Counted from the stretch's first letter, positions 7,799-16,753 are shown. The stretch is 64,000 bases of DNA from Veillonella infantium (GCF_002959895.1 NZ_PPDD01000012.1:62001-126000), one strand, 5' to 3'. Program-made: numbers and translations. The notes: a model not told the origin generated them from the letters alone.

Positions 7799-9427
7799 AT
7801 GTCGACAAGACGCGTTTGGAAGCAAAGTGAAATTAAAACAAACCCATTATTTTCTAAGATGCGCAGTACTATTGAAACTGCATTTTATGGAAACAATGTA
7901 ACGCCTATTACATCTGTGGCACAAGCGTATCAATTTGCCACTGAAGAACCTGGCGTTATCGTCCTCGATATGCCTGTATATAAGCCATGCGAGCAAGGTT
8001 TGCCAGCTGATGCAAAGGTACTTGTTACAAACGATGGTAAAACTACAGGTCGCTATGCAAAAGCTCGTCGCATTATTGGCGATGAAGGCATTGACGAAGT
8101 GGAACTCGCTAATATTGCACGTGATGCAGTCTATGATAGCCGCGGTAAAGAATGGATTTCTGCTGATACTATCGTAGGTCTTGATAAAAAATTTACTGCT
8201 CGTGCTCATTTGATGATTCCAAAAGATCACGCATCTATTTTGTATTCTTGGATCATGAACTTTAAGTTCTTTGATGCAGCTGTAAAAGAATTCTACAATG
8301 ATAGCGTAGAAATTCCAGAAGGCGACATTTATATCTATTCTGATCCTGACTATGTGGTACCAGGCCATCCAGGTGGGCTTGCTATTTTTGACCCAGCTCA
8401 TAACTGCGCTATGATTCTTGGTATGCGCTACTTCGGTGAACATAAAAAAGGTACCCTTACATTGGCGTGGTCCTTGGCGAACCGCTTCGACTATGTAGCA
8501 TGCCACGGTGGTATGAAACGTTACAATCTTGACAATGGTAAAAGCTATACAATCGGTGTATTTGGCTTGTCCGGTTCTGGTAAATCCACATTAACTCATG
8601 AAAAGCATGATGGTCGTTATGATATTTCTATCTTGCATGACGATGCGTATATCATCAATACTAATGACTTGAGTTCTATTGCTCTTGAACCTACATATTT
8701 CGACAAAATGCAAGATTACCCTGTGGAACATCCGGCTAATGAATTCTTGTTAACACTACAAAACGTAGGCGTAACTATGGATGAGGATGGCCGTAAGGTT
8801 GTGTTGGCTGAAGATGTGCGTAATAACAATGGTCGCGCTATTAAATCTCAATTCTGGACAGATAATCGTGTAAACTACGTAGATCAACCAGTTAATGCTA
8901 TTGTATGGCTTATGAAGGATAAAACATTACCACCAATCCTTAAAATTGATGACCCTGTTTTGGCATCTACAATGGGTGCAACACTAGCTACACGTCGCTC
9001 TACTGCTGAAAAGCTGGATGCTCACGTTGATCCAAATGCACTTGTTATCGAACCATATGCAAATCCATTCCGTACATATCCATTGGTTCGTGACTATGAA
9101 AGCTACAAAAAATTATTCTCTGAATGTGGTGTACAATGCTACATTATGAACACAGGCTTCTTCTTGGAAGACAAAATTCCTAAAGAGGTAACTCTTGATT
9201 TATTAGAACGTTTGGTAGAAGGTACATTGGACTTCAAACCATTCTATAAATATGAAAACCTCTCTTATGTTGAGGTTCCTGGTTTTGAACCACCATTCCA
9301 AGTGCGTGAATACCATCACCAATTACACAAAGCTTTCGAGTTCCGCTATGACTATGTAGAAAAACTTATTGGTCATAAAAACGAATTGCCCCGAGAAGTA
9401 TTGGATGTATTGAAAACTCTAATGTAG
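7799..9427 (+). CDS. pckA: Phosphoenolpyruvate carboxykinase (ATP)
   Basis: The enzyme interconverts oxaloacetate + ATP with PEP + CO2 + ADP, linking the C4 acids of lactate/malate metabolism with sugar synthesis. The 542-residue chain carries the PEPCK P-loop FGLSGSGKST (about residues 255-264), the kinase-2 metal motif LHDDAYIIN and an active-site arginine region TMGATLATRRST. I start it at ATG 7799, behind AGGTGAGG; the frame is open 27 codons further upstream, but those residues are not family-like and lack a ribosome site. The sequence belongs to a divergent branch of the ATP-type family. It has its own promoter and terminator, with a LysR gene downstream. Confidence 0.9.
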   Translation: MSTRRVWKQSEIKTNPLFSKMRSTIETAFYGNNVTPITSVAQAYQFATEEPGVIVLDMPVYKPCEQGLPADAKVLVTNDGKTTGRYAKARRIIGDEGIDEVELANIARDAVYDSRGKEWISADTIVGLDKKFTARAHLMIPKDHASILYSWIMNFKFFDAAVKEFYNDSVEIPEGDIYIYSDPDYVVPGHPGGLAIFDPAHNCAMILGMRYFGEHKKGTLTLAWSLANRFDYVACHGGMKRYNLDNGKSYTIGVFGLSGSGKSTLTHEKHDGRYDISILHDDAYIINTNDLSSIALEPTYFDKMQDYPVEHPANEFLLTLQNVGVTMDEDGRKVVLAEDVRNNNGRAIKSQFWTDNRVNYVDQPVNAIVWLMKDKTLPPILKIDDPVLASTMGATLATRRSTAEKLDAHVDPNALVIEPYANPFRTYPLVRDYESYKKLFSECGVQCYIMNTGFFLEDKIPKEVTLDLLERLVEGTLDFKPFYKYENLSYVEVPGFEPPFQVREYHHQLHKAFEFRYDYVEKLIGHKNELPREVLDVLKTLM

Positions 9428-9487
9428 TCTCAAAATTTATTAAATCCTCAATATAATATTGAGACTGTCTAACTGCTCAAATAAAAG

Positions 9488-9515
9488 GCCCTCCTTGTGG
9501 AGGGCTTTTTATTTT
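9488..9515 (+). terminator. Terminator after pckA
   Basis: GCCCTCC (9488-9494), TTGT loop, GGAGGGC (9499-9505), then TTTTTATTTT. Confidence 0.9.
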
Positions 9516-9568
9516 GTGGTAATATATACTTATGATAAATCAATAATGTTTTGTTATAAGGTGTTTAT

Positions 9569-10474
9569 ATGGATATAAAGGATATTAAATATATAAGTAC
9601 TATCGTCGAGATGGTATCATTTTCAAAGGCATCTAAAAAACTATATATTTCTCAGCCTGCATTGAGTCAAAGTATTCGTCGCATTGAGGCTGAATTAGGG
9701 GTGCCGTTATTTGCTCGAGATCGTACAAAGGTTATACCAACAGCTGCAGCGTTACAAATTGCTAAAGAGGGGATGCCTTTAGTTCGAAAGGTAGAGGCTT
9801 TAACGCAGTCTATCATTAATCAAGGGTCTGATGCGGCTTATCATGTGCGTATTGGCTTGTCTCAATTCTATGGTCATCATATGTTGGGCAAAACATTGAA
9901 GAGCTTTCAACAAATTGAACCGTCTTGGGAATTCCATGTGGTAGAGGGGGAGTCTCATTTTTTGGAACAACAAATTTGTGATGGTTTAGTAGACGTAGGG
10001 CTATTTCCAACGCCTATTTACTCTCAAGATCTTGAAAGTTATCCTGTATTAGATGAACAAATTTTATTGGCCATTAGTGTAGAGAATAAAAAGGCGATAG
10101 CCATTGCTGATTCGCTTATGACACTAGATGGTATACATGATATAGCACCATTTGGCGCGTTTCCGTTTATTCTGCTCCGAGAAGGTCTTAAGTTACGGAC
10201 GTTGGTGAACCGTTTGTGTCAGGCTGAATCCTTTGTACCTAAAGCAGTTATTGGCTCTGAAAATCTGGATACTTGTAGATCCTTGGTGGAGGATGACTAT
10301 GGTATTACATTCTTGCCAAGCACATTAAATAGGAAGGGCGATGATGATAAAGTTAAATTCTATCCTTTAGCATCAAAACTATGTTTCCGTCAATTAGTTC
10401 TTGTAGCGAGATCAGATAGAGCAAAGCGATTCCATTTGCCTGAAGTGGCTCAAATTATGCAACAATTCTTATAA
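9569..10474 (+). CDS. LysR family transcriptional regulator
   Basis: This 301-residue regulator has the LysR layout: an N-terminal winged helix-turn-helix (MVSFSKASKKLYISQPALSQ followed by SIRRIEAELGVPLFARDRTK, about residues 14-54), a linker helix and a periplasmic-binding-protein-like effector domain from about residue 90. The effector is unknown. It stands alone between two terminators, downstream of pckA and 387 bases upstream of the CO dehydrogenase gene in the same direction. LysR genes often control a neighbour, so either is a candidate target, but no palindromic T-N11-A site was clear enough to assign. Confidence 0.9.
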   Translation: MDIKDIKYISTIVEMVSFSKASKKLYISQPALSQSIRRIEAELGVPLFARDRTKVIPTAAALQIAKEGMPLVRKVEALTQSIINQGSDAAYHVRIGLSQFYGHHMLGKTLKSFQQIEPSWEFHVVEGESHFLEQQICDGLVDVGLFPTPIYSQDLESYPVLDEQILLAISVENKKAIAIADSLMTLDGIHDIAPFGAFPFILLREGLKLRTLVNRLCQAESFVPKAVIGSENLDTCRSLVEDDYGITFLPSTLNRKGDDDKVKFYPLASKLCFRQLVLVARSDRAKRFHLPEVAQIMQQFL

Positions 10475-10564
10475 ATTACACAGATGGAATGTTAGAGTGT
10501 TAAGTACTGTTTGCAAATAATAATTCATATAAAACAATATCAACTATAGTATTATATAGATAAA

Positions 10565-10609
10565 GAAGACTAATTCCTATAAAATTTAGGAATTAGCCTT
10601 CTTTGTTTT
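10565..10609 (+). terminator. Terminator after the LysR gene
   Basis: A stem of about 14 bp with one mismatch (GAAGACTAATTCCTA against TAGGAATTAGCCTTC) is followed by TTTGTTTT. Confidence 0.85.
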
Positions 10610-10700
10610 ATGAAGAAAATCTGAAAGTATCGAATTTGATAAATGTAGTTATTATAATGATTTATAAGTATAAATGGGTCAAAAATTTCTCAAAATTTAA

Positions 10701-10729
10701 TTGACAAATGTCCTTTCAGAAAATATACT
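10701..10729 (+). promoter_or_regulatory. Near-consensus promoter of the CO dehydrogenase gene
   Basis: TTGACA (10701-10706), exactly 17 bases, TATACT (10724-10729). It differs from the sigma-A consensus at one position and implies a 5-prime leader of about 125 bases before the ATG at 10862. Confidence 0.8.
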
Positions 10730-10734
10730 TATAG

Positions 10735-10861
10735 TAGTTTAAAACATATTTTGGAGATAGGATTTAAAACCCATCGTTGAGGTGGAATTAACTTGCATAA
10801 AAGTAGAATATGTTTTCTTATTAGTATTAGTTGGCCTACGTAGGCCCCTAGGAGGATTATT
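10735..10861 (+). promoter_or_regulatory. Structured 5-prime leader of the CO dehydrogenase mRNA
   Basis: The leader opens with AAAACATATT (10741-10750), complementary over 10 bases to AATATGTTTT (10807-10816), enclosing about 56 bases rich in GG/CC pairs. A perfect 14-base palindrome GGCCTACGTAGGCC (10834-10847) then abuts the AGGAGG ribosome site (10851-10856). The long closing stem with a structured interior is what a cis-regulatory RNA would look like. I could not match it to a riboswitch class that I can recall. Confidence 0.4.
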
Positions 10862-13030
10862 ATGAGTAAAGATGTGGAAAATAAAAATACCCATGATCAC
10901 AGCCATGGCGAACATCATCACCATCATGATCATGACCATCATCATGACCATGATCACTGCCATTGTGGCGGTCACCATCACGATCACGACCATGATCACC
11001 ATCATGACCATGACCATAGTCATGGCAAAGCGTTGCCTACGGATAAATGGGTGCCACACACTCATGAACCAGGGGTACCTCATGAACATGGCGTAAACGA
11101 CTACATGAAAGCCGTTGCAGAATATCGTAAAACTTGGCCTACAAAACAAGATGTTATCGAACAAACACCAGATCCAGCTGTACGCGAAATGATTCTTCGC
11201 ATGGAGCAAATTGGTTGCGATACAGTATTTGACCGTTTCGATAAACAACAACCACAATGTACTTTCGGTATTGCTGGCGTATGTTGCCGTATCTGCTTCA
11301 TGGGTCCATGTAAAATTACACCTAAGAGCCCTCGCGGTGTCTGCGGTGCTGATGCTGACCTTATCGTAGCTCGTAATATGACACGTGCTGCTGCAGGTGG
11401 CTTGACTCAACATGGTGCACATGCTCGTGAAATCTTGATTTCTTTGAAAGCTGCCGCTAATGACCAATTGGATATTCCAATTATGGGTGAAGAAAAAATT
11501 CGTACTGTATGTAAAGCTTTCAACATCCCTGAAGAAGGCCGTTCCTTAAAAGAAGTGGCTAATGACTTGGCAGATGTATTGCTCGAAGATTTGAGCCGTG
11601 CATTGCCTGGCGAATATAAAACAATTACAGCGTTAGCTCCAGCTGAACGTCGTGAAGTATGGAAAAACTTGGATATCTTGCCTATTTCTGCGTATAATGA
11701 AGCATTTGATGCATATCATCGTACTTGCGTAGGTACAGATGGCGATTGGGAAAGCAATATGAAACAATTCTTGCGTTGTGGCCTTGCTTTCACATTCACT
11801 GGCGTAGTAGCAGCGGACATCGCAACAGATGCCTTGTTCGGTCTTGGTGGTCGTCGTACATCCAAAGTTAACATCGGTGCCTTGAAAAAAGGTTATGTTA
11901 ACATCGCTGTTCATGGTCACTTGCCAACATTAGTATCCCAAATTTGTAAAATTGGTGCTTCTGAAGAGTACTTAGAAAAAGCAAAAGCTATCGGTGCTAA
12001 AGGTATCCAATTCTACGGTATCTGCTGCTCTGGTTTGTCCAGCATGTACCGCTACGAAAACGTTATTCCATTGTGTAATGCTATCGGTGCGGAACTTGTA
12101 CTTGGTACAGGCGCTCTTGATTGCTGGGTAGCTGACGTTCAAGACGTTTACCCTGCTATCATGGACGTAGCACGTTGCTTCAACACAAAAGTTATTACTA
12201 CATCTGATGCAGCTCGTTTACCAGGTGCAGAACACATCGGTTACGATCACCATCACACTAACTTGTCTGAAACAAAAGCATTGGCTCGCAAAATCTTGGA
12301 TCGCGCTCTTGAAGCTCATGAATTGCGTAAAGGTATGCCTGTATTCATTCCGCCATACGAAATCACTGCTGAAGTTGGTTTCTCTCCAGAATCCACTGTT
12401 AAACATTATGGTTCCTTCAAACCATTGGCAGAGGCTTTAAAATCTGGTAAAGTTCGTGGTATCGTAAACGTAGTAGGTTGTTCCAACCCTCGCGTTATCT
12501 ACGAAAAAGCAACTGTAGATATCGTTGATACACTTATCAAAAACGGCTGTATCATCTTAACAAATGGTTGTGCATCCTTCCCATTGATGAAACTTGGTTA
12601 CTGTAATACAGATGCTATTAAGAAATGTAGCCCTGCATTGCAAGAGTTCTTGGGCGATGATCAACCACCAGTATGGCATGTTGGCGAATGTGTAGATAAT
12701 GCTCGTTCTTCCGGTATCTTTGCTGGTATTGCCGGTGAATTAGGTCTTAACTTACCACAAATGCCATTTGCAATGTCTAGCCCTGAATGGTCTAACGAAA
12801 AAGGTATCGATGCATCCCTTGGCTTCCGCTTGATGGGTATCAACTCTTACCACTGCGTTGAGCCACCTACACAAGGCTCTGATGCTGTTACAAAATGGCT
12901 TAAAGAAGACACTAAGGATATCTTAGGTTCTGTTATGTATGTAAATACTGATCCTGCTAAAGTAGCTGAAAAAATCTTAGCTGATATCGATGCTAAACGC
13001 GCTGCTTTAGGTTGGGCTGAAGTAAAATAG
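10862..13030 (+). CDS. cooS: Anaerobic Ni-Fe-S carbon monoxide dehydrogenase, catalytic subunit, with His-rich N-terminus
   Basis: This 722-residue enzyme interconverts CO + H2O and CO2 + 2 electrons. Residues 11-54 hold 26 His interleaved with Asp, a probable nickel-binding extension not usual in CooS. After it come the shared iron-sulfur cysteines of the dimer (C133, C141, C142, C145, C150 in VCCRICFMGPCKI, then GVCGA). The Ni-Fe-S C-cluster ligands follow in order: His in VHGHLPTL, Cys in YGICCSG, ALDCWVAD, VVGCSNP, TNGCASF and HVGECVDN. All ligand positions are present, so it should be active. No acetyl-CoA synthase, cooC or hydrogenase genes are adjacent, so the electron partner is unknown; CO detoxification or CO2 reduction are both possible. 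Monocistronic. Confidence 0.93.
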   Translation: MSKDVENKNTHDHSHGEHHHHHDHDHHHDHDHCHCGGHHHDHDHDHHHDHDHSHGKALPTDKWVPHTHEPGVPHEHGVNDYMKAVAEYRKTWPTKQDVIEQTPDPAVREMILRMEQIGCDTVFDRFDKQQPQCTFGIAGVCCRICFMGPCKITPKSPRGVCGADADLIVARNMTRAAAGGLTQHGAHAREILISLKAAANDQLDIPIMGEEKIRTVCKAFNIPEEGRSLKEVANDLADVLLEDLSRALPGEYKTITALAPAERREVWKNLDILPISAYNEAFDAYHRTCVGTDGDWESNMKQFLRCGLAFTFTGVVAADIATDALFGLGGRRTSKVNIGALKKGYVNIAVHGHLPTLVSQICKIGASEEYLEKAKAIGAKGIQFYGICCSGLSSMYRYENVIPLCNAIGAELVLGTGALDCWVADVQDVYPAIMDVARCFNTKVITTSDAARLPGAEHIGYDHHHTNLSETKALARKILDRALEAHELRKGMPVFIPPYEITAEVGFSPESTVKHYGSFKPLAEALKSGKVRGIVNVVGCSNPRVIYEKATVDIVDTLIKNGCIILTNGCASFPLMKLGYCNTDAIKKCSPALQEFLGDDQPPVWHVGECVDNARSSGIFAGIAGELGLNLPQMPFAMSSPEWSNEKGIDASLGFRLMGINSYHCVEPPTQGSDAVTKWLKEDTKDILGSVMYVNTDPAKVAEKILADIDAKRAALGWAEVK

Positions 13031-13069
13031 TTTATCTTTTGATAGATAATAATTTGTAGTTAAGTATAA

Positions 13070-13130
13070 AAACACCCTCTATAGATCTTATAGTTATTAT
13101 GACTATTAGAATTAAGAGGGTGTTTTTTAT
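13070..13130 (+). terminator. Terminator after cooS
   Basis: AACACCCTCT (13071-13080) pairs with AGAGGGTGTT (13115-13124) across a long AT-rich loop, followed by TTTT. Confidence 0.8.
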
Positions 13131-13199
13131 TGTTTGTGGATAGATTTTTTACTAGTCTTGTATTAGCCGTAGTATAATGTACTAATTGTTTTAGACCTA

Positions 13200-13985
13200 C
13201 TAAAGTGTGATGGTTTCACCATCTTCAGGCACTGCTACATGGCTTTCAATGTTGTTGCCTTTGATAAATTTGCGCACATCCTCACGGCTTGTTGCTGTGT
13301 GATTAACTGTATCCATGTGAACCGCAATAATTTTTGCCTCTGGTTTGCGTACCACCATGCGGCCAATATCTTTTGTACCCATAATAATACTATCTTCAAA
13401 GCCTAAAACTTGAGCATATCCAGTGTTCATAATAATAACGTTAGGGTCGAAGCGAAGGAGGGCCTTCTCTACATCACTTGTCCAAACTGTATCGCCTACA
13501 AGGTACACAGTTGGTTCGTCTGCTGCTTCAAAAATAACGCCCATCGCATCGCCTGCTAATGGTGCGAGAACTGGATTTGCATACATTTCTACCGTGCCGT
13601 GGGAGCCACCTGTTTTTCTTAATGTGATACCATTAAACTCCAGACTTTCAAAAATGATGCGTACATCATTAAAGCCTTGTGAAGTAATAAGTTCTTTGTC
13701 CGCTGTATTTTGTACAAAAATAGGAAGTGATTTTGGAATAGCATTAATTGCCGTTTCATCCCAATGGTCAAGATGTGTGTGTGTAACTACCACTGCAGTT
13801 ACATTGCTTAATAGATTGTCCATTGATAGAGGTAAATCAACCATAGGCATTCTTTGTTGATAGTTAAATGTTCCTTCAAAACCAGGATAAGTATCTTTTG
13901 GTGCTAAAAATGGATCAATAAGGAATGTTGTATTTTTTATTGTTAATTTTCCTGTAGCATTTCGAATGTGAGTATATTGTGTCAT
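13200..13985 (-). CDS. Metallo-beta-lactamase fold hydrolase (UlaG-like)
   Basis: This 261-residue metal-dependent hydrolase belongs to the beta-lactamase superfamily-2 branch, which includes L-ascorbate-6-phosphate lactonase. The metal motif is THTHLDHWD (about residues 70-78), with further ligands in GGSHGT, LVGDTVWT and AVHMDTVNH near the C-terminus. There is no signal peptide, so it is cytoplasmic; the substrate is unknown. AAGGAGATAACT precedes the ATG. It is transcribed divergently from a TetR-type gene with two inverted repeats in the shared 160-base region, so repression by that protein is likely. Confidence 0.85.
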   Translation of the reverse strand: MTQYTHIRNATGKLTIKNTTFLIDPFLAPKDTYPGFEGTFNYQQRMPMVDLPLSMDNLLSNVTAVVVTHTHLDHWDETAINAIPKSLPIFVQNTADKELITSQGFNDVRIIFESLEFNGITLRKTGGSHGTVEMYANPVLAPLAGDAMGVIFEAADEPTVYLVGDTVWTSDVEKALLRFDPNVIIMNTGYAQVLGFEDSIIMGTKDIGRMVVRKPEAKIIAVHMDTVNHTATSREDVRKFIKGNNIESHVAVPEDGETITL

Positions 13986-14049
13986 AGTTATCTCCTTAAT
14001 TAAATTATTGTCGATTTAATTGAATAGATTATTATTTCTAATCTCTAGA

Positions 14050-14078
14050 ACTAGTGTACCTTGTTTTGTTATACTAGT
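14050..14078. promoter_or_regulatory. Candidate TetR-family operator 1
   Basis: ACTAGTGTA (14050-14058), 11 bases, TATACTAGT (14070-14078): arms match at 8 of 9 positions. It lies between the hydrolase and the TetR-type gene. Confidence 0.5.
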
Positions 14079-14108
14079 CTCAACAATAATTAACACTATG
14101 TTTATTAA

Positions 14109-14133
14109 TAGACACATTGTATAAAAGTGTCTA
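14109..14133. promoter_or_regulatory. Candidate TetR-family operator 2
   Basis: TAGACAC (14109-14115), 11 bases, GTGTCTA (14127-14133): perfect 7-base arms with the same spacing as the first repeat. It lies 13 bases before the regulator start, suggesting autoregulation. Confidence 0.5.
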
Positions 14134-14146
14134 TATTGGAGGTTAT

Positions 14147-14746
14147 ATGATAACTCGAAAAGAAATGACACGTATGTTGTTAAAAGAAGGCTTGCTTAGT
14201 TGTTTAGCAAACAATTCTTTTGAGACTGTAACAGTAACATCGTTGTGTAAAGCTTCGGGTATAACTCGTTCTACTTTTTATTTACACTATAGTAATATCA
14301 TGGAAATTGTTGATGATTTAGTGGATGATGCAATCGCTTATTCAAAGCCAGGAATGGTAGATAACAACAATTTACAAACCATAGCTAACACCTTATCAGC
14401 TGCTTCTAATTCTGTTTCGTTGAGAGAAGCATACGATTCTATTTTTGATAGATTGCCTTTATGTCAGCGTATTATACGACATAAAAAGTATTTACCTTTA
14501 TTTTTAGATGAACAAATTTCAGAATATGTATTACAACGCATTATAGAACGTGAAAAAGATCGGCAAGGGCTCGTTATGGCAGAATCTCTTGGCGTTTCGT
14601 TTGATGTGGGGGTATCCGTTTTTGTATTTTTAGTACACGGTCTATATGCTGTTAATAAACAATATAAGTGGTCTCAGAGCGATGAGTGGTTAGAAGCTCA
14701 GAAAATTATTTTTGAACTAGTTTATCGTGGATTACAAAGTAGATAG
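14147..14746 (+). CDS. TetR/AcrR family transcriptional regulator
   Basis: This 199-residue protein has an N-terminal TetR-type helix-turn-helix (about residues 10-50: LLSCLANNSFETVTVTSLCK then ASGITRSTFYLHYSN) and an all-helical ligand domain. The start is taken as ATG 14147, with GGAGG 5 bases before it; an upstream in-frame start at 14117 lies inside the putative operator. It is divergent from the UlaG-like hydrolase, the most likely target. The ligand is unknown. Confidence 0.87.
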   Translation: MITRKEMTRMLLKEGLLSCLANNSFETVTVTSLCKASGITRSTFYLHYSNIMEIVDDLVDDAIAYSKPGMVDNNNLQTIANTLSAASNSVSLREAYDSIFDRLPLCQRIIRHKKYLPLFLDEQISEYVLQRIIEREKDRQGLVMAESLGVSFDVGVSVFVFLVHGLYAVNKQYKWSQSDEWLEAQKIIFELVYRGLQSR

Positions 14747-14794
14747 AATTTATACACGTTTATATTTTGAGATTCATTAAAGTTTTATACAACG

Positions 14795-14825
14795 AAAAAA
14801 GGACTCCAACTGGAGTCCTTTTTTC
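14795..14825 (+). terminator. Terminator after the TetR gene
   Basis: GGACTCC, AACT loop, GGAGTCC, flanked by A-rich and T-rich runs on the two sides. Confidence 0.88.
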
Positions 14826-15068
14826 ATGTAAGGGGAGTGTTAGTATTAATATCAAATGAACCATGTATTTAAACAAGTAGTAGGTTTGGGGTTAGTAATA
14901 CTTGTCGGGAGATAAATACACGTATGGTAACCAGGGAATTGTTACCTCTATTTATCATTTGACATTGTCATTATAAGAACAAAAAATGAGTTGAAAATGA
15001 AATTTTTTAAGAAATTTCTTTTAATTTCTTGAAATTCTAAAAAAGATAATAATTAAGTTTAATTATTG

Positions 15069-15098
15069 TTGATAAATATGGGACAATTTTGGTATTAT
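15069..15098 (+). promoter_or_regulatory. Candidate promoter of the small secreted protein
   Basis: TTGATA (15069-15074), 18 bases, TATTAT (15093-15098). The downstream leader is about 85 bases. Confidence 0.4.
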
Positions 15099-15190
15099 AT
15101 ATAAAGGAGAAGTTGTATATTTTATAAAGGTTTAATGGCTATTAAAGTTTTATAAAGTATACAGCTCTTAGGCATGAGAGGAGCAGTCAT

Positions 15191-15553
15191 ATGAGGAAAA
15201 TATTAACCATATTGTCCCTTTTGTGGCTACTCAGTATAGGGGGGACCGCTAACGCAACGGACTGGTATTATGTTGGACCAGATGCGTCAGGAAACCAATT
15301 ATTTATTGACAATGACAGTGTTCAAAAAAGTGATTATGATGCGCTTTTGTGGCTGCGGGTCAATGAACTGGGTGGCGACGAATTGCGATATAAAGTGTAT
15401 ATAAGTAGATATAATCGTACCATGGAAACGTTAAAGGTAGATGCGTACATGGCAGACGGTACACCTTATGAAAATGTAGAGTATAATGAAAACCCAGAAC
15501 CTATTGAAGGCAATACAAATGGTCAAGCCATTTATAATTTATTGTGGCAATAA
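15191..15553 (+). CDS. Small secreted protein, surface-adhesin-E-like
   Basis: This 120-residue protein has a clear signal peptide (hydrophobic residues 5-18, cleavage near ANA/TDWY). The mature part starts WYYVGPDASGNQLFIDNDSV and continues with LLWLRVNE, the pattern W-x-x-x-G ... FIDxxSV ... VWLR seen in the surface-adhesin E family. Those proteins are about 100-residue beta-rich periplasmic or surface domains of poorly known function. The single gene is flanked by its own promoter candidate and terminator. The family call rests on pattern recall only. Confidence 0.65.
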   Translation: MRKILTILSLLWLLSIGGTANATDWYYVGPDASGNQLFIDNDSVQKSDYDALLWLRVNELGGDELRYKVYISRYNRTMETLKVDAYMADGTPYENVEYNENPEPIEGNTNGQAIYNLLWQ

Positions 15554-15554
15554 A

Positions 15555-15592
15555 AGAACCATCTAGCACAGCAAACTAGATGGTTCTTTTTT
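15555..15592 (+). terminator. Terminator after the small secreted protein
   Basis: AGAACCATCTAG (15555-15566) and CTAGATGGTTCT (15576-15587), a perfect 12-bp stem, then TTTTT. It may also stop bioB transcripts from the other side. Confidence 0.9.
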
Positions 15593-15671
15593 ATATGTGT
15601 AAAAAATTTATAAATCTTAGGAATATTTTTTATATACAACATTCTCAAACGAGAATGGTATATACGAAAAT

Positions 15672-16700
15672 TTAAACTTGGGCAGAATTGCGACTTAGCT
15701 CCAAGTCTTGAATCATTTGGAGATCGTCTTGTGGAGAGCGACCACCAGTTGTTAAGTATCCACCAACCATGATGCCGTTAAGACCACCTTTTAAAGCATA
15801 AGCTTGTAAGTCACGAAGATTTACTTCACGACCGCCAGCTGTACGAATCAATGCGTTTGGCAAGATGAAACGGAACACAGCGAAGGTACGTAAAATATCT
15901 AGAGGACGTAATGCTTTATTATTTTCAAATGGTGTACCTTTAACAGGATTTAAAATGTTGAGTGGTACAGAGTCAATATGCAAACGTTTAAGCTCGAATG
16001 CCATCTCTACGCGTTGTTCTAATGTTTCATTAAGACCGAAGATGCCGCCAGAGCAAACTCGAATACCTGCTTTTTGAGCATTATCGATAGTAGACATTTT
16101 ATCTTCGTAGGAATGGGTTGTACAAATATCTGGGAAGTGACTAGGCGCTGTTTCGATATTGGAGTGGTATCGAGTTACACCCACTTCTTTTAATTTGAGA
16201 GCTTGTTCGTAAGTTAACAAACCAAGAGAACAGCAAATTTCGAGACCTACTTCATTTTTAATACGGTCTAATACGCGAATGATTTGGTTAAATTCATTTG
16301 GGTTATTAGTATTACGACCACTCGTTACGATAGAAAAACGAATAGCGCCTGCTTCTTTAGCTTTGCGCGCCGCATCGAGGATGCTTTCATCATCCATGAA
16401 CGGATATTCTTGAACACCTGTTTCGTGATGGGCAGATTGGGCACAGAATTTACAGTTTTCAGGACATTTGCCAGAACGTGCATTTACAATGGCGCATACA
16501 TCCACGGAGTTGTCATTGAAATGCTGGCGAATTTTATCGGCCATAGCAAGTAAAATCATAGTGTCATCATCTGAAGTATGAATCAGCTCGATTGCTTCTT
16601 TCTTAGTGATTTCGCCGCCGTTCATAATGCGGTTGGCAATAGTAAGGATTTTTTCGTATGTACCCACTTGGGTTGATTGTTGATCTGTAGGCAAAGCCAT
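15672..16700 (-). CDS. bioB: Biotin synthase
   Basis: This radical-SAM enzyme inserts sulfur into dethiobiotin to make biotin. The 342-residue chain shows the SAM cluster motif GKCPENCKFCAQSAHH (CxxxCxxC), then YHSNIETAPS and GGIFGLNETLEQRV, and an NPVKGTPFE segment, all family hallmarks; the arginine that helps hold the [2Fe-2S] cluster lies in IRTAGGREVNL. ATG 16700 follows GGAGG by 5 bases. The bioD and bioA partners are 28 kb away at 44-46 kb, and both loci carry similar BirA-type operators. Confidence 0.95.
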   Translation of the reverse strand: MALPTDQQSTQVGTYEKILTIANRIMNGGEITKKEAIELIHTSDDDTMILLAMADKIRQHFNDNSVDVCAIVNARSGKCPENCKFCAQSAHHETGVQEYPFMDDESILDAARKAKEAGAIRFSIVTSGRNTNNPNEFNQIIRVLDRIKNEVGLEICCSLGLLTYEQALKLKEVGVTRYHSNIETAPSHFPDICTTHSYEDKMSTIDNAQKAGIRVCSGGIFGLNETLEQRVEMAFELKRLHIDSVPLNILNPVKGTPFENNKALRPLDILRTFAVFRFILPNALIRTAGGREVNLRDLQAYALKGGLNGIMVGGYLTTGGRSPQDDLQMIQDLELSRNSAQV

Positions 16701-16715
16701 AATAGCCTCCAAGAA

Positions 16716-16749
16716 TTGTTAACTTAATAAAAACATAAAATATTGACAA
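16716..16749. promoter_or_regulatory. Second candidate BirA half-site pair in the bioB leader
   Basis: TTGTTAAC (16716-16723) faces ATTGACAA (16742-16749) across 18 bases. It is weaker than the site at 16776-16806 and lies near the bioB transcription start. Confidence 0.35.
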
Positions 16750-16753
16750 TTTG

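Larger units (their letters stand above)
14747..15190. other. Gene-free stretch of 444 bases
   Basis: It holds the TetR gene terminator, a very AT-rich stretch and a candidate promoter at 15069-15098 for the small secreted protein. I see no gene or repeat here. Confidence 0.6.

Noticed and set aside
10739-11467. A 242-codon open frame on the minus strand rich in Met/Val
   Set aside because: It is antisense to the His-rich start of cooS; its make-up mirrors the CAT/GAC repeats and it has no ribosome site.
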